64,000 nucleotides of DNA, taken from contig JAKTNV010000009.1 of NCBI GenBank assembly GCA_022747635.1, forward strand, positions 64,621,677 to 64,685,676. Direction: 5' to 3'. Origin of the DNA: Hetaerina americana (lineage: Eukaryota; Arthropoda; Insecta; Odonata; Calopterygidae). Both the position numbers and the translations under genes were made by a program. The notes below the pieces were generated by a model, which made no database searches, was not told the DNA's origin, and saw nothing but the letters and a program-made list of their open reading frames with translations. Each line of letters starts with the position of its first letter. The first letter of the stretch is position 1. Below are positions 1-13,700 of this stretch, in pieces.

Positions 1-831
1 GTCACTCCTTACTTAGTCATTCTGCATGTCTTCGTTAAGTTAGTATTAATTTGATCAATAAATATTAAGCATCATCCTCTGGCCGTAGACAGGAAAATTA
101 CGCAAACATTTCAATACTCATTTAATAGCGAATTATCTCGAACGGATGGTGCTGGCAGAATCCAATTGAATTTGATTTTGTTGTCGGATTTGATACCTGT
201 TCTGCATTCCACCAAAGTGCTTAAGGAAGTTTAACGGAGCTTAACATAATGGTATCCTAAAATATGCGAATGTGTAGTCATCAATGAATAGTATAAGGTG
301 CACGTTTTTCTTTACAACTCAGCGCCTAAATAAGAGAGCGATCTCGAAGTGAGCGGGAAGCAGAAAATGAGACGAATCTTCTCTCTCGACTAACAGAAAT
401 ATCGCCAATTTACAATGGAAGGAACAACACGAATTTTATAATGGGTGGTAATATCTTTAATTAATACTTTTTTTTACATCTAGCAATTATCTTTTATGAA
501 CTATAGAATTTGACTGCTTTCTACAAAACATGGTGACGTTTTTTCCATGGTGTGGGACACTGTTTTTCTCGGTTTATTGGAATGTTACCTTGATTTCATT
601 TATCGCGGTGAGAATTACGTATTCTGCCGCCTTACCGTCATAGTTCAATGGAAATCGTCTCGGAAGGGTGGTCCTGCCATTTTTTTTGCAGAATTAAGCG
701 ATGGGAATCAAGTGATATTTTAACGGCATTCCTCCGTACTTTCCAAGTGATTGAACAACACGTGGTTATGGTAAATCGTGGAAATGAGCTGTGCACTGGG
801 AAATTTGAGCGCACCCCAAGTTTATTTTATC
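1..831. other. AT-rich unique sequence, no gene seen
   Basis: I see no coding region, RNA gene or recognisable repeat here. The only open frame of note, starting near 648, runs into the (TA)n tract, where it becomes a tyrosine/isoleucine run, so it is not a credible gene. Confidence 0.5.
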
Positions 832-885
832 TGATATATATTATATATATATATATCAATATATATGCAAATATTATAAATATGC

Positions 886-937
<52 letters not shown>
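832..937. repeat. (TA)n microsatellite, interrupted
   Basis: An imperfect TA-rich stretch is followed from about 894 by a nearly pure (TA)n run. It is the first of many TA tracts in the window and has no identifiable mobile element attached. Confidence 0.9.
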
Positions 938-940
<3 letters not shown>

Positions 941-3068
941 CTGCACTAAACAGGCATATCATTAACCATCAAGGGCAAGTCTAAAACAGGTACAGAATCA
1001 AATATTCCGTGCACATTTCAGGGATACACCACGAAGGATTATTTATATGAGTGCCAGCAGACAAAGCGAATAAATTCATTAGGTGAATGCATTCATTGTT
1101 TTAATCTAAATCTTTGAACCCATTAGGATATTGGAGAACTTGATTTAAATTTACGTAGCTTCTTACATTTTGCAAGCGTTAATTCTTCCTGTCCGAGTTC
1201 TCTCTCCGCCTTCATCGAGCCAAACTGACGTATAGGTAATACGGTTTTGATCTGTTTGATTCCAACCATATGAATTTACACTGTTCATGATCTGCTCCAT
1301 TTTTCTTATCGAAGTTTTCCCGCTCCAATAAAAACATCAAAACGGAGAAGTTTCTAACAAATCTGCTGACCTTTAACGAAAGATAGAAATCTATTTTCAC
1401 TTTTCACTTTATAATTTGTACAAATTATGTATTATCGGCTGTCTTTATATTTTTACGTGATTGAAATTATAATGTACCATGTTGCACGCTTTTCTGAAAA
1501 GGAGGCGATGCAGTCTCAAGAGTTAAATGGCAGAAAGAGAGAGATAGTGTGACAAAAAATGTCTCCTGGCGATTCAGAATAAGTATATACTATATTTAAA
1601 ATATTGCCTTAGATTAAGAAGTCTTACTGGACATTACGGAACAATTGAAACTAATTATACTATGGATGAAAGACCTTTATGATTCTATGAGACGGAAATA
1701 AAAAATTCCCGTTTAAATAAAAATACTTTTTCCTACAAATAACTAAATAGCTCTTTCAACTCATTTTCAGGCGCTTTAGTTTTTATGCAAGAGTAATATT
1801 ATTAGCACAAGATTTTATGCTACAAAGCGTTAATTAAACATGTAACGGCGAGAAGAAATTGCTATTGAATAAATTCGGAGTTTATTTATGTTCTTCTACT
1901 GTAATTCTTGAGATCCAAATGGGAGATTAAAATGTTAGTGAAAGAATTGAAAGTCATCGCTGACAGTAAGTCTGGAAGTAGGTGAAATATTCAATAATAG
2001 CAAAAAATTGTCAATTTAATGGTAATTTTCGTATTACAGAAAGTATATATGCATTGTAGTTCAAGACGAGGATAACTCACTTGAGTGGAAATTGGAAGAC
2101 GACACCATTGAAACACAAGGCTCGTTCGCTAGGTCGGATTATAGCTCATAGATTGAGGACCATGAGCATACCCTAAGTGTGTGAGAATTACACATTAGAT
2201 TATTGCGGTATTTTCCTTTCACTGTGCGTGAAGAAGGTCTTGTATTCGAAAAATAGCGCAGTTTTGGTAAATCTGAAAGAGACACCTTGAACCTCCTGCC
2301 AGTAGCCGGGCGCTCATAATACCCAATAAGCTACAACGCCCTTGAAATTCGAAGCAAAAATGTATCCAATATATTCCCTAACCATATCTCCGAAATGACT
2401 ACGGTAAATAACATCTGTATTGATCCTTGCGCTTACAATTAAATATATTGTCTGCTATCGTAAGGATATTTTGGACCAATACGACGAATACTATCATCAG
2501 ATTTTTTTCATTCTATACACGCAAGAAAAGGTGCGATTGATTATTTGCGCATGATTACAATTCTAATGTTAAGATTCCTTAATTTAATCAATTCACTTCG
2601 AAAGTTAACTTCTTTGATGAATGAGTTAAATGCCATTCATCAAATGAAGCTCTTGACTTAAACTTTTGTTTGAAATTTATCCAAAATTTGAAATATCCAA
2701 AATCAATATTTTTTAATAAGAATACGAAATCATTGATTGCCCTTCATAGAGTTAGCACGTTTTTGGAAGTAACTCGAATTTAAAGTTAGTGCTCGAGATT
2801 TAGGTAACTAATTACTCAAGAGTGGCAGGAGTTAGGAACTGATTTTCTCTTGGAAGTAATACAACAATATTGACAAGAACCAATAATATATGATAAATAA
2901 TATTGTGATGAAGACTTCTTAAAACAAGTATGAGCTAGCTTGGGTCAGCTCATATACAACATAAGTACGAGATCTGAGAGTCACTCGGGAGAAAGGGAGT
3001 AAAACATGATAACATGAATACCATTTCACCCCAAAAAATGCGTACCTTCAAAAAATTAATATTCTCGT
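938..3068. other. AT-rich unique sequence, no gene seen
   Basis: Open frames are short and lack recognisable protein motifs on either strand. A small hairpin is visible near 2616-2645, around the word ATGAATG and its complement. Nothing else is supported. Confidence 0.5.
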
Positions 3069-3150
3069 ATACATATATATGTTATATATATATATAAAAT
3101 AAATAAATATATATATATAATTTTCATATATTTCTGCACACACACACACT
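3069..3150. repeat. (TA)n / (CA)n microsatellite
   Basis: Interrupted TA repeats with short AAAT units are followed by a (CA)6-type run at about 3138-3149. Confidence 0.85.
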
Positions 3151-3209
3151 GTGCAAGAGTACTCGTATATATATCGAGTAAGGTCCAAAACCTGTATAAG
3201 TATCACACT

Positions 3210-4190
3210 GCGCAAGTTCTGGTAGTAGATGGAGAATCAGGATGGGCAATAATAGGCAGGGGTAGTCCACCGTCTTTCAAGTTTCTCAGTGTTTAAACCA
3301 CCTAAAAGGTGAGATACAAGTGGAAACGAAAAAAGACAGAGGTGAAAGTGGGCTGGGATCTGATGAAGTCAATTAGATTTGCGGATGATCAAAGTTTAGC
3401 TGGCAAGTCACCCGAGGGAGTTCCATCATTGCTGAAGGCATTACACAGTCAATGTGTTGGTTATGGAATGAGAATACACCATCATAAATCGAAGGTAATA
3501 TAGTTATTAACAAATAGAATGGCTAAGGTAATTTTCAATGCTAAACGGTCATAAACTAGCGCATGAAAAACAAGTCACACATTAGTGCTTTGGACGAATG
3601 TGAGCTAAGAAGTTATAGAACAATCAAAGAAGGATATCACACTATTAGATAGACGCTATTACAGGAGGGAATCGGCAACGAGGACTTTTATCACAGATAG
3701 AATGATGAGACTGGTGAAGACTTTAATATTGAGCGTGGTTTCTACATAAGCGAGCATTAGCCGCCGAGGCTAGAATGGCATCATTGATTGCTTTTGAGAG
3801 GCGGGAGAGGAAAGTAATGCAAAAGGTGAAATGGATGTAAATGAAAACAAACGAAGAAGCGTTAGAAAAGGTAGGAAAGGAGAGAAGGTTGGTTGTTGGG
3901 AGACATTTAAGGAGGACATGATAAATGAATACATGGCATTTTGAGTAGTAGTCAAATGTTGAAGACTGTGAGGGAGAGGAGGATGCAAGGTATGGAGGGA
4001 GGAAAAGATGAAGCATTTTGGACGGAATGAAGGGAGGCAGAAAATATGAGGAGTTGAAAAATGTTTCACATTAGTGTGAAGTGTTACGATATTCATGTCG
4101 TGTGGGGCGAGGCTTAAAAGCGAAGCAGTGGTTAGCATCTTATGTCCATCACGAATCTATCTTAACCGATAGAGTACCATTTGTAACAAT
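3210..4190 (+). pseudogene. decayed non-LTR retrotransposon (LINE), reverse transcriptase C-terminal part
   Basis: This is a broken fragment of a LINE reverse transcriptase, which in an intact element copies element RNA at the insertion site. The clearest piece is an open stretch at 3309-3503 holding the catalytic-site form IRFADD, followed by a leucine-rich stretch and YGMRIHHHKSKV, which corresponds to the conserved GM.IN..KTKV block after the active site. Further pieces lie in other frames: RMMRLVKTLILSVV (about 3700-3740, like the KTLVWSV block), NEEALEKVGKERR (about 3845-3890), and LDGMKGGRKYEELK (about 4015-4060) near the C terminus. The frame changes several times and stop codons interrupt it, so no functional protein can be made. 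The 3' flank (about 4140-4190) resembles the ends of two other copies in the window at 31.1 and 32.55 kb. The clade is not assigned. Confidence 0.8.
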
Positions 4191-7100
4191 AACATATGTG
4201 GAGTAAAGTAAAACGTCGTATAGTGTTCGCGATCTCATTTTGGTTAGGTTCTCTTCCCGGTAGAGGAGCCCCATATAAGGCTCCATTGATATACGGCTTC
4301 GCATGGTATCATTTATTCATTCAATCCATGGCTTCATTTCGTAATTTATTTTAAATCAAGGTCAATGCTGTGCTCTTTGCCATTTTTCTTTGCTAAAATC
4401 CATTCTCATATAAGGATATAGATGGGTACGACCTGTTACTCAGTTATATCAGATATAAGGCTCATTTTTGGCAAAATATTCAGATAATAGCACCGAAATC
4501 CACATCCTGCTTTCCGTATTTATATATTGGGAAGTTGGTAACTTGCTGGAGTATGGCAGACGACAATAGTAAGAGTACATTCGGTGGAATATAATGGTAT
4601 CACTATCACCGATAAGCTCCACTGCCGTTGAAATGAACATGACGGAGGGATGACTTTAATTTTTCAGATTACTAGTGCTCGTCCGCAAAGCCGAGACAAG
4701 AGAGGGAAAGAAAAGGTCTTTTAACGCAGGAAAGGATATGTCATGAAAAAACAGTTAGGCTAAAGGCAGAAATAAACCAGAAAGTTTATATTAATTTTTA
4801 AAAAGGTAATTTTCGACTGAAATATGAAGCATCCATTGGACTGCGAGTGTGAAATTGAAAGAAAGATGATTAAAAATAAATTCGACATAAATCTATAACC
4901 AGGAATATTTTTTGAGTTGGATGGATGACTGTTCTAAAAGATAAATAATGTCCCAATATTAAGTTGGATATACGTTAAGCGTAATAAAGGTTTTTCATAA
5001 AAAAATACTCGAAAGATAATACCGAATATTTTGTCATTTTTACCAACATCAAATTCATTATTTTCGTCCAAAGTTAAGTTTCAGCTGAACACTGATAAAA
5101 AATCTTGAGTATCCCCCACTTCCAGTTTAGGAAGGAATATATTGATTTTCAAATAATGACAGATTATGCGACATTTCAGGCTATTTAGATAGATTTTCTT
5201 TATACTTTAAATCACAGAATTCAACGTAGAATAGTGAGGTATCACTTGAGATCTTTTTTAAAATTCGAAGAATTTATTGACGGCAACGGGAAACGTTTAT
5301 CAACCCCACGAGAAGAAAAACTTCCCAAGAATACTATCTTTTCTCTGTTATCTTTGACACTCCTCCGACATTCACATGGATTCGCACCGAAGAACACGCA
5401 TGCATATACACGTAATCCATTAAAGAGGACGTCACTTCCTTGTCACGGTGACAGAACCATCTCACGTAAGCCCCTCGTGTTGCTGTAACGGGCTTCAGAA
5501 ACGGATCTCTTTTCATACCCCGCATGAAAATATCTCCCACGTCCTGAAATGGGGATAAAAGCATTGCACACGTATCCTCCGCAGCCATTTCGTAGCTTCG
5601 AAGCTGTTGTTCGCGAATTTATACAAAGATCACGCGCTAGCGTGTATTCGTCCATTAGATGGAATAGACGAATTGGAGAGGAAGACGGCTAACGAATGCA
5701 AATACCGATGTTTTCATTTAAGATGAGTATTTGAAATTCCGTCAAATGCCGTGGAATTACACCTATGAAGTAACTTCCGTGAATAATTTGAACAAATAGC
5801 AGTTTCAGCAACTCACCAGAAGTATTAAACAGAGTGCTCGGAAGTCATCTTAAAATGTAGTATACATATATCACACCTCGGACTGAAAAATTCATTCTTT
5901 CCTTCGAAGACGAGCAAATGCCAATGCTGGTGTCGATCTCTTACAGGGTACGTTTCAATAGTAATGGAATAGAATTTCCCATTCCAAATTTCCCCAAAAA
6001 ATGTCAATAAATTACTTTGAAAAAATAACAATTGCATTAATTTTGGAATACACCCTGCATTTTCCCTCTTTTAGCTATGAGAGTTTACAAAGGTTCACTT
6101 TTATTCCGTAGAAAGATTCTACTCAAACGAAAAGTGTTCTTCTAACATGGCTAATTACCAATAACTCCACGAGCCAAGAAAGGAGAAATTTTAAAGTGTA
6201 ATTCATTTGGTAATATACGTCTAATGCAGAGATTTTCAGTATTTGCTCCCTGTAATAAATGGTCACCCGTCTATTTAGATCACATTGAACATCTTCATTT
6301 ATCATATGATAATAGCTTAACTTAACCACACTTCATTTGTAAATCTGAATTAAACAAAAAGCCTCAATATCTTCATTAACTATTAGTATAATGATGAATT
6401 CGTTGTAAAAGGCGCTTTTCATATCGTGTACTTTAAAATGATATGGCAAAGATCATTCGAATGTATGTTTCAATCAGTGCACATATGTATTGATCACTTC
6501 CTCCACTTTCTTTTCTACCCCGTTACTGATGATTACAGGCATTTTAAAGGGACTACTTACGACAATTATCTCGGGCATTTAAAACCCGTGACGGTTAGTT
6601 AGACGGCATGACTAACCATATAATTTTAAAAGAATAGAACACAAATAATCCAAGAAAGCATTTGCAGAAAATCGATGCAGGGTCCTTAAGAAAATCGATT
6701 GTTACTGACTGTGGAGAATATGGTGATTCTATCATCTAAACCGCTTTTACGGATTTTATGCAGGAAATTAAACGAAAATATTGCAATAATTATGCTTAAT
6801 AAAATTATATTTTGATAAAAGCGCCTCCTGATGGGTTATAGAAAGAAATGGCATTAAAATTGTCCACTTTTCGCATGGGCTCTTATCGCTAGTTCAAAGA
6901 TATTGTTAGAAAGACACCGCGGAGACATTAGACCATTTTTTTTCGCTAATATCATTTCCATTTCCCGTTTCGTTAAAACTCCATATTTTAGTCACGGTTT
7001 TTCGCCGTCGCTCCCGAAATATCACCGGCTCAAACAAACATATTTTCCACTCTCCACGGAAACAAAACTGAGCTTTTCCTATCAGCAATCTGGTGGCAAC

Positions 7101-7945
7101 TGGCCTCGGTTCTATTATAATGTGCGGTCGAACACTGGACAGCAAATTTATTTCACTTTATTCGAAACACCATCGATGAAAATTGATCTTCCTCCGTTTA
7201 TCCCCGGACGAACGCAAAGGAAAATATCCTAACTGATTTGTTCCGAGGCATAACGTGCAGGATAAGTGCCTCTTTTACATATTGGCTAGACTTCATAAAA
7301 TCGCAATAAACGAACAAATGACTAGGACGACAGAGTAGCAATAAATACTCGTAGTATTATTATTTGTTTGAGGATATATTTTTCCATGCGTGCTATGGCT
7401 AATCACTTTCCAAATTTAAAGTTGGAAAAGTTCCTGACGGTGAGGTACAAATTGAATTACTAAGTTTACATGACTGGATACTATTCCCTGAAAAAAATTC
7501 AAAATATCTGCAGCGTGTAGGTTAACTCAACTGCATCTGGTAACAAAACGAGGCTAATCTCAAAACGTTTCCATTTGTAGGCATAACATTAAGGAATAGG
7601 GAGAAAATAATAATGAAAGCACATCACCGAAGGCAGAAATATTAGATATTGGAAATTTTAGAAAAATATTAGAAATTTGCATAAGGTAGTGAGAGGCAAA
7701 TATAAAATGCATGGAAGGGTTAGAGCACTTAGTACGAGCAAATTTATGCAATTTATATTCATATTCTCATTGAAAATCCTAAATTTCTAAAAAAATGAGA
7801 ATTATGACATTTCAATTTAATTAATTAATGTGGTCTCAATTCGGAAATTAAAACTTGTACTTTCTTATTTATGTCGCTCGCACCAAAACAAATAATAGAC
7901 CAATTTGAGCTAGCTAATAGGTTAATTTCCATGAGTGAACATCCG

Positions 7946-7950
<5 letters not shown>
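4191..7950. other. mostly unique sequence, no supported gene
   Basis: No gene or repeat is recognised. About 5270-5700 is noticeably richer in G+C and is open on both strands for short distances, which is a composition effect rather than coding evidence. A 13-base palindrome TGTCACGGTGACA is centred near 5449. About 6900-7230 is open in both directions, again without motifs. Confidence 0.45.

Positions 7951-7983
<33 letters not shown>
7951..7983. repeat. (TA)n microsatellite
   Basis: Pure (TA)n run of about 33 bases in otherwise unique sequence. Confidence 0.9.
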
Positions 7984-7986
<3 letters not shown>

Positions 7987-8815
7987 TTTCATACTTGTAT
8001 ATGTGTGTTATATGGTATGGGGTTTTATAAAGCTAGCTCACGGTGCGATATAAACTCAGCCGTCAGTTTGCATATCCTAAAAACTCAAAAGCAGCCATTA
8101 TTAAGTACTTCAAAGGTTATCAATGCTAGATCTACATATTACCTTTCTACGTAGCCACCATGAGGGTATATTATGACAGGATTATTACATTAGATTGGTG
8201 TAATAGCTTATTGCTAGTATTCGGTATCATTTTCTTTTCTAGTAGTTCAAATTTTCGCGAATTGAGTGAGGGGAAAAGAGCCCGGTTCAGCCGTCAATAT
8301 CCCATCATTGTGGTATCCTATCGTTGTGGCCTCGCCTACCATTGTTAAGGGGGCGCTAGGACTCTCCGTCAGCGTCACGCTAAAATAGTTGTATTTATCT
8401 AATGCTTTGAGTCTTGTGTGCACTTTTTGTGATTTCAGCGGCGCCCAACCCTGTATTTAGAATAATATGATACTTTTATGTTCGCTCATCACGATTATTG
8501 TGGATTTTCTCAGTATCTTATTAAATTCAGAAGTTGTATCCTTTTGCAAAAGGGTCCCAAATGCCTGACGCGTACTCAAATTGAGGCCTACCAACACGAA
8601 ATTACACTCGTCTTTAACTTTTCCTTTCGAATATTTTCCAACTATTCGTCTGTTGATGGTAATTTTGTTTAAAGCAACTCAAAATGACTCTTACGTGTTT
8701 TCACCATTGTTTAAGCATTACTCAGAGGTACTTCATTTTATATCATGGTCACAGAAATAAACTAGTAACGTAATTGATTAGCTTGACAGACTATGCAATA
8801 GGAAAAATTAAGGTG
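7984..8815. other. unique sequence, no gene seen
   Basis: Only short open frames without recognisable motifs on either strand. Confidence 0.45.
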
Positions 8816-9145
8816 TAAGGTACAGCTTCGGGAATCGGAATGACGCGGAGGCTGACGTATTGGTTTCTCAAGCAGATGGTCTAGTTTCGAATCCTAGAGA
8901 CGGCAGATATTTTTCAGAGGTATCTCGATCCCTACTTGAGGAGCTTTGTGGAGAGCACTTTGAGTGAGTTCGCCGTCTGTCGGATGGGGCATTAAATTGC
9001 AGACCCCTTTACGCCTTTCGTTATTGAGAGGAGGCTAATGCCGACGTCGGGTTTCCCTTCCTCCTTTCCCAGCTATCCCTTATGGCGCAAATGACCTCAG
9101 CTGCCGGTCGCCTCCCCAAAAAACTACTACTACGAGCAGCTTCGG
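8816..9145 (+). mobile_element. SINE-like element, family B (tRNA-derived head)
   Basis: The segment has a GC content and word pattern unlike its surroundings. At about 8878-8900 it carries a GGTCTAGTTTCGAATCCT stretch resembling a Pol III B box (GGTTCGANTCC), preceded by tRNA-like sequence. A longer unique body follows, ending near CCTCCCCAAAAAACTACTACTAC. I infer a tRNA-headed SINE that depends on LINE machinery. Only one copy is in the window, so the borders are approximate. It abuts a SINE A copy that points the other way. Confidence 0.55.
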
Positions 9146-9176
9146 AGAGCGATAATATGGATCTATTTTAAACCAA

Positions 9177-9433
9177 ACCATAAACAAAATAATCAACCCG
9201 AAGGTCGGTTTGGTAGGCGATAGTATAATCCACCAAGTACTAAGGCAGACGGCGTGTAAAATTCGCCCATCAGGGTTTGGGGGCCAGTTCCCTTCCCTGT
9301 CCCGCTAGGGTTTCCCAGGAAGATCTGGTAACCGAAAAATCACACAGTTTGGGAATAGCGAGAGAACTTACCCAGGAATCGAACCCGGACCCTCCAGTCA
9401 GTAGTCCAACGCTATACCCATGGACCTCCGCAA
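9177..9433 (-). mobile_element. SINE family A, copy 1
   Basis: This is a tRNA-headed SINE on the minus strand. Read in that direction it has a head with the B-box word GGGTTCGATTCC (somewhat diverged here), then a body with GGTTTCCC-type blocks on the opposite strand. It closes with the conserved 3' end ACCGACCTTCGGGTTGATT followed by a GTTTATGG-type tail. The same body and tail recur at 17270-17526, 36283-36507 and 40538-40810, and in a decayed copy near 19.1 kb. It encodes no protein. Confidence 0.85.
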
Positions 9434-10485
9434 TCCTCGAATCTTTTAATTTGACAATATTCGTTGTCCCAATGGAAAAATAAAATTTAAAATCAAACAT
9501 TTCATATGATTTTGCAGAAAAATAGTTTTTCGAACAACTCTTAAACAATATCTAAATAATAATTACGTTGCTCGCATTCCCAATTTTAGTTGATGCTTTT
9601 CTTTCAAAACTCCTTCTATACGGCTGTGCGTTTCCTTTAAATGTTAGCGTTGTTTCAGTCCCAGTTGATCGCTTTCCTTGCAGTCCCGGCATTTAGAATA
9701 ATTTGCATCGGCAATAGTCGAAATATACCATATAATTTTAATCGTGCTCAGAAGGATCGTAGAAATTCTGATGACTTGCAATTTTATATCCAATTCCTTT
9801 CCACAACCCGAAATTTGAGCTACCATATAAATGGTTAAAACCTTTCAAAAATCCTTACGAACCCGTTAGGTCGAGGCAGGGTTATTAGAGGAAGAAGAAA
9901 GATGGACAAAATCCTTATTTTAACCATTAGTTTCCTCTCTAACGATGGAGGGATAAGTGTACAAGCAAACATCTCGTGTAATTAACATAATGAGATACAA
10001 ATGGAAGAACTGACGTCAAGGAGATTCGACCGTGGGCCAATTTTGTGAAAAGCCAACATAATGGAAACCACGACTGATCGGACCCATCGGCGTTTTCTCC
10101 TAGTCAGTCAAAATAAAAACCTTGATATTCTTAATCTCTTCCTTACCAACCGGTTTCCTAGCTTATGCTGTCACATGTCTCTAAGGCGAGGTGTACGGCA
10201 GCATATACAATTTTAGAACGTTACTCGATCTCAATATGGCTTCTCTCACGTGAGCATCACGTTCGAATCACACAAATATAAGAATCAACACCCAGTGCCG
10301 TCGTCTGCAAACGAAAGACACCTACGACGTCGTAATGGGCGATCAATATAAATTTTCGGCTCATTCTACGTTTTCCGAGTGATAGGCGAAGTAAAATTGA
10401 AACCTTGGCTTGTAACTTAGTAGTTTAAAATTTGGATTGGGGTAAGAAAGTAGAGATAAAAAACATTAATTCTCCAAATGATTGG
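9434..10485. other. unique sequence, no gene seen
   Basis: Short open frames only; no motif or repeat family recognised. Confidence 0.45.
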
Positions 10486-10760
10486 GCAAGATAGAAGGTG
10501 GCGTGTCTGCCTGAGGAGCCGAAGGTCACTGGTTCGATTCCCGTGACCGGCGAAAATTTTTCAGCTTAGAAAAAAATTCTAAATGGTTTTTCAGAACGAG
10601 ACAACCACACATTAACAGAAATATCAGCTGTGGTATCAGCTGCGGGCGAGAGTGAAGTGCACGGTATCGGCTCAGTACTGCGATGTGGAAGGAAACGGGA
10701 GACCACCACATTATCCTCCCTAGAATATGCGGCCTACCATTCTAATATAACGAAGGTTGC
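10486..10760 (+). mobile_element. SINE-like element, family C (tRNA-derived head)
   Basis: It begins with GGCGTGTCTGCCTGAGGAGC, which resembles a tRNA D-arm/A-box region. At about 10529-10541 it continues with CTGGTTCGATTCCC, a near-perfect Pol III B box. The body that follows (about 10560-10760) differs from families A and B. This is the only copy in the window, so the 3' border is uncertain. Confidence 0.55.
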
Positions 10761-13700
10761 AGTAAACCAATCCTAGGATTGAAACACTGATAATAATCTC
10801 CAAATTAAATGTGAACATTATAGCAAAGCGAATATACGAGTATTTCTATTATAGAAATTCTTATTCGTATTTCTTCCACTCCACACCACATTACAAAATC
10901 AACGTTAACTGATAAACGCCGCTAGCACTCCAAAACCACCCCCTCCATTTCTAAATACTAGTTTCAATTGAGGGTTAAAACAGTTTCTGGGAATTAATGG
11001 AACAAGAGCAAGCGATAAGATTGTTGAGTACATCCCAAATTGAGGAATGAGCCATAAAAACACCTTTAAGTATATATTTTTAGCACTTAGTCCCGTCATT
11101 AAATATTCAGTGTCAATGCTTACATTGACTTTTATACTTGAATGTTCCTTTTGGAGGGAAATGTGAAAAGATCTTCGAAGCGGTCACGCTTAGCAAAGAA
11201 GCGTTTCACCCCAGCGGGACTAGCTTCCATACGACGATTCTACTTTACTCTATGAACTTCAATGCAAAACTATTGATTTTAAACATTTTCAAAATGATTT
11301 TGACTTATTTATTTTCAGTAATTTTTAAATACTATGAATAGCAAACATTTGAAAATATTTAGCATTATCATCTTGTTTCAACTTTTGTAAATACATGCCA
11401 ACAACCGCAAGGGTAATGCCAGATTAAGAACGATTTCCAGATTATCTGCAAATTTTAATTCCTCATAAGAATTTTAATGAGTTACCTTTTATGGAGATTT
11501 ATCGCATCCAATAATGATAGCCTACGCCAATAAATAAATGCCTATTTATTGATTTTGTCCCAAAGGTTCCTGTAGTATAGGATAAGGATACGAAACCGAT
11601 TAAAAAGTTCCACATCGTCACAAATATAAAATGGTTATTACGTAGTAGACTACTTTATATCTTTCCGATCAAAAAAGAATTCGGTGGTAGTAATGCAACG
11701 AGGTAACAAGAGAATTCAGTGGTCATGTCTATGCATTATATAACACATTATGAATTATTTATGCATTAATATTTGATAGAAAATACATATTTATGATATG
11801 ATCATGTATTATATAAAACAACATTTAAATCAACCTCAGAGGTAGTAATTTAGCGACTTTTTAACAGTCAAAGAGGATTGGCTGTAGCTCATACAGCAAA
11901 TTTTCTTGGTTTTTCCATCAAACAACATTGATCTTCATGAAATAGAACGGTAGAAGAAAAACGGGGAAGTAAGTCAAACAAAGGAAAATAAAGCGAACAA
12001 ACGAACAGCTAAGGTGGGTCGATTAGTCGAAATTTCAACATATTAACAAATTTGAAACTCTATTGACCGTAGTTATTTTGAAAACTATTTTTCAAGCAAG
12101 TTCAAAATTTAAAAAGAAGGATTTTCATTCGCCTATATTTTTTGTCGGTATTTTCAAGAGATTCGTTGTTTAGTGTTGCCATAACCAGTATCACGGGCAA
12201 TTTATAACACATACAGTCGCCTCAATGTGAAATGAACTGATCAGAGATTCAGGCCCACAGAAGACTCAAATTTACATATTGATATTACATATTTTTCTGT
12301 TCGTTGAAACATTTTTAGTGGAAAATAAAATAAACAATTTGCAAATTAAAGTTGTTATCAAATGCAGTCCTCTCTAAATGAATTCCTTTATTATGCATGG
12401 ACTTCCTACTGCACGTAGATCGAATATCTAAATTGGAAGGGCTTCAATCCACCTTGACTTTAAGCATGCATTTCTAAGCTTTACAACACCTGACATTAAA
12501 TTTCAGTGTCTCGTTCACAGTTAATCATTCATTATAAAATAAAATATGATATTAACAAATTTTCAAGCCCCATTCCTTTTCATTTTCCTTTTCATGCCTT
12601 AAATAAGTTTTCCTAAGCGAGTGCGTAAATTTGTCTATGACAGCTATGCATAAATGGCTACATGAAAAACATTTTAAAATAATGGAGGCAAAAAGAATTT
12701 AAATTTAAGTCACTTTTCTACCAAACGTGGACAGAACCTATTTTAAATGCCCTGATTTCAGTCCTAAAGTTTTTTAGTACTTTCTTAATTGATAATTTGT
12801 CCAATTAGGGCAAAAATCTGTAGCTTTTTCAATTTATTAATGGTTGTAAGGCTAACAATGATATACAAATTAAATATAATTAAGTTCATACCAATTAATA
12901 ATTTTATATTTTCTCTAAATACATAATTATGTATATATTTCAAAAGATTATAGCTAATTAAAACTAATATTAATAAATAACGTAAAAATAAATGCATGTG
13001 AAATTATAAACATTAATATAGAATGAGAGTTAATGCATGAGAGTTATGAGTTTTTTGGAAATTGTTAACTGAAAAATTCTCAAACTGATAACGGTTTTTT
13101 CGACGCTTAATTTTACATTTGGGATTAAAATTAATTGCTATTTCTATTACAATAGCTGTGTGCACATAATTGTGAACAAAGCTCGTAGGCACACCACTCA
13201 ACATGTTCACCCAAAACCCATTTTTGATCAATTTCTCTTTTGAATAAGGATACAGTCCGGTTCTTATGGTTTTTATTACGGGCATTTATTACCATTCATA
13301 TTCACATTGATACGATATGGATAAACCACAGAGACTAGACACGCAGTTAGATCTAATAAAAAGCGAAAAATGGGAAAAATTTCTGGAGAATATCTACTTA
13401 CTTGTCTGCCAAGTACGGATCAAGCATCCAACAGCATCATCGACGTCTGGTCACACGCCGACACTGAAAGAACGAGGCAATGAAATACATTTGAATCTTT
13501 CTGCGTCCTCCAATCATTCAAAGATCCCATTACCCGAAAGGCATTATGAGAAACTCGATGACTGTTTTTTTTTAAATTAAGTGATATAATTTCTTTTTGA
13601 GAAATACTTTCCGTATAATTGTGTACCAAATTAGTCACTTGTCCAATTACCTCAAAACTCTTAAAGCAATCTCATTTGGTACTTGGCATCGTGATACTAA

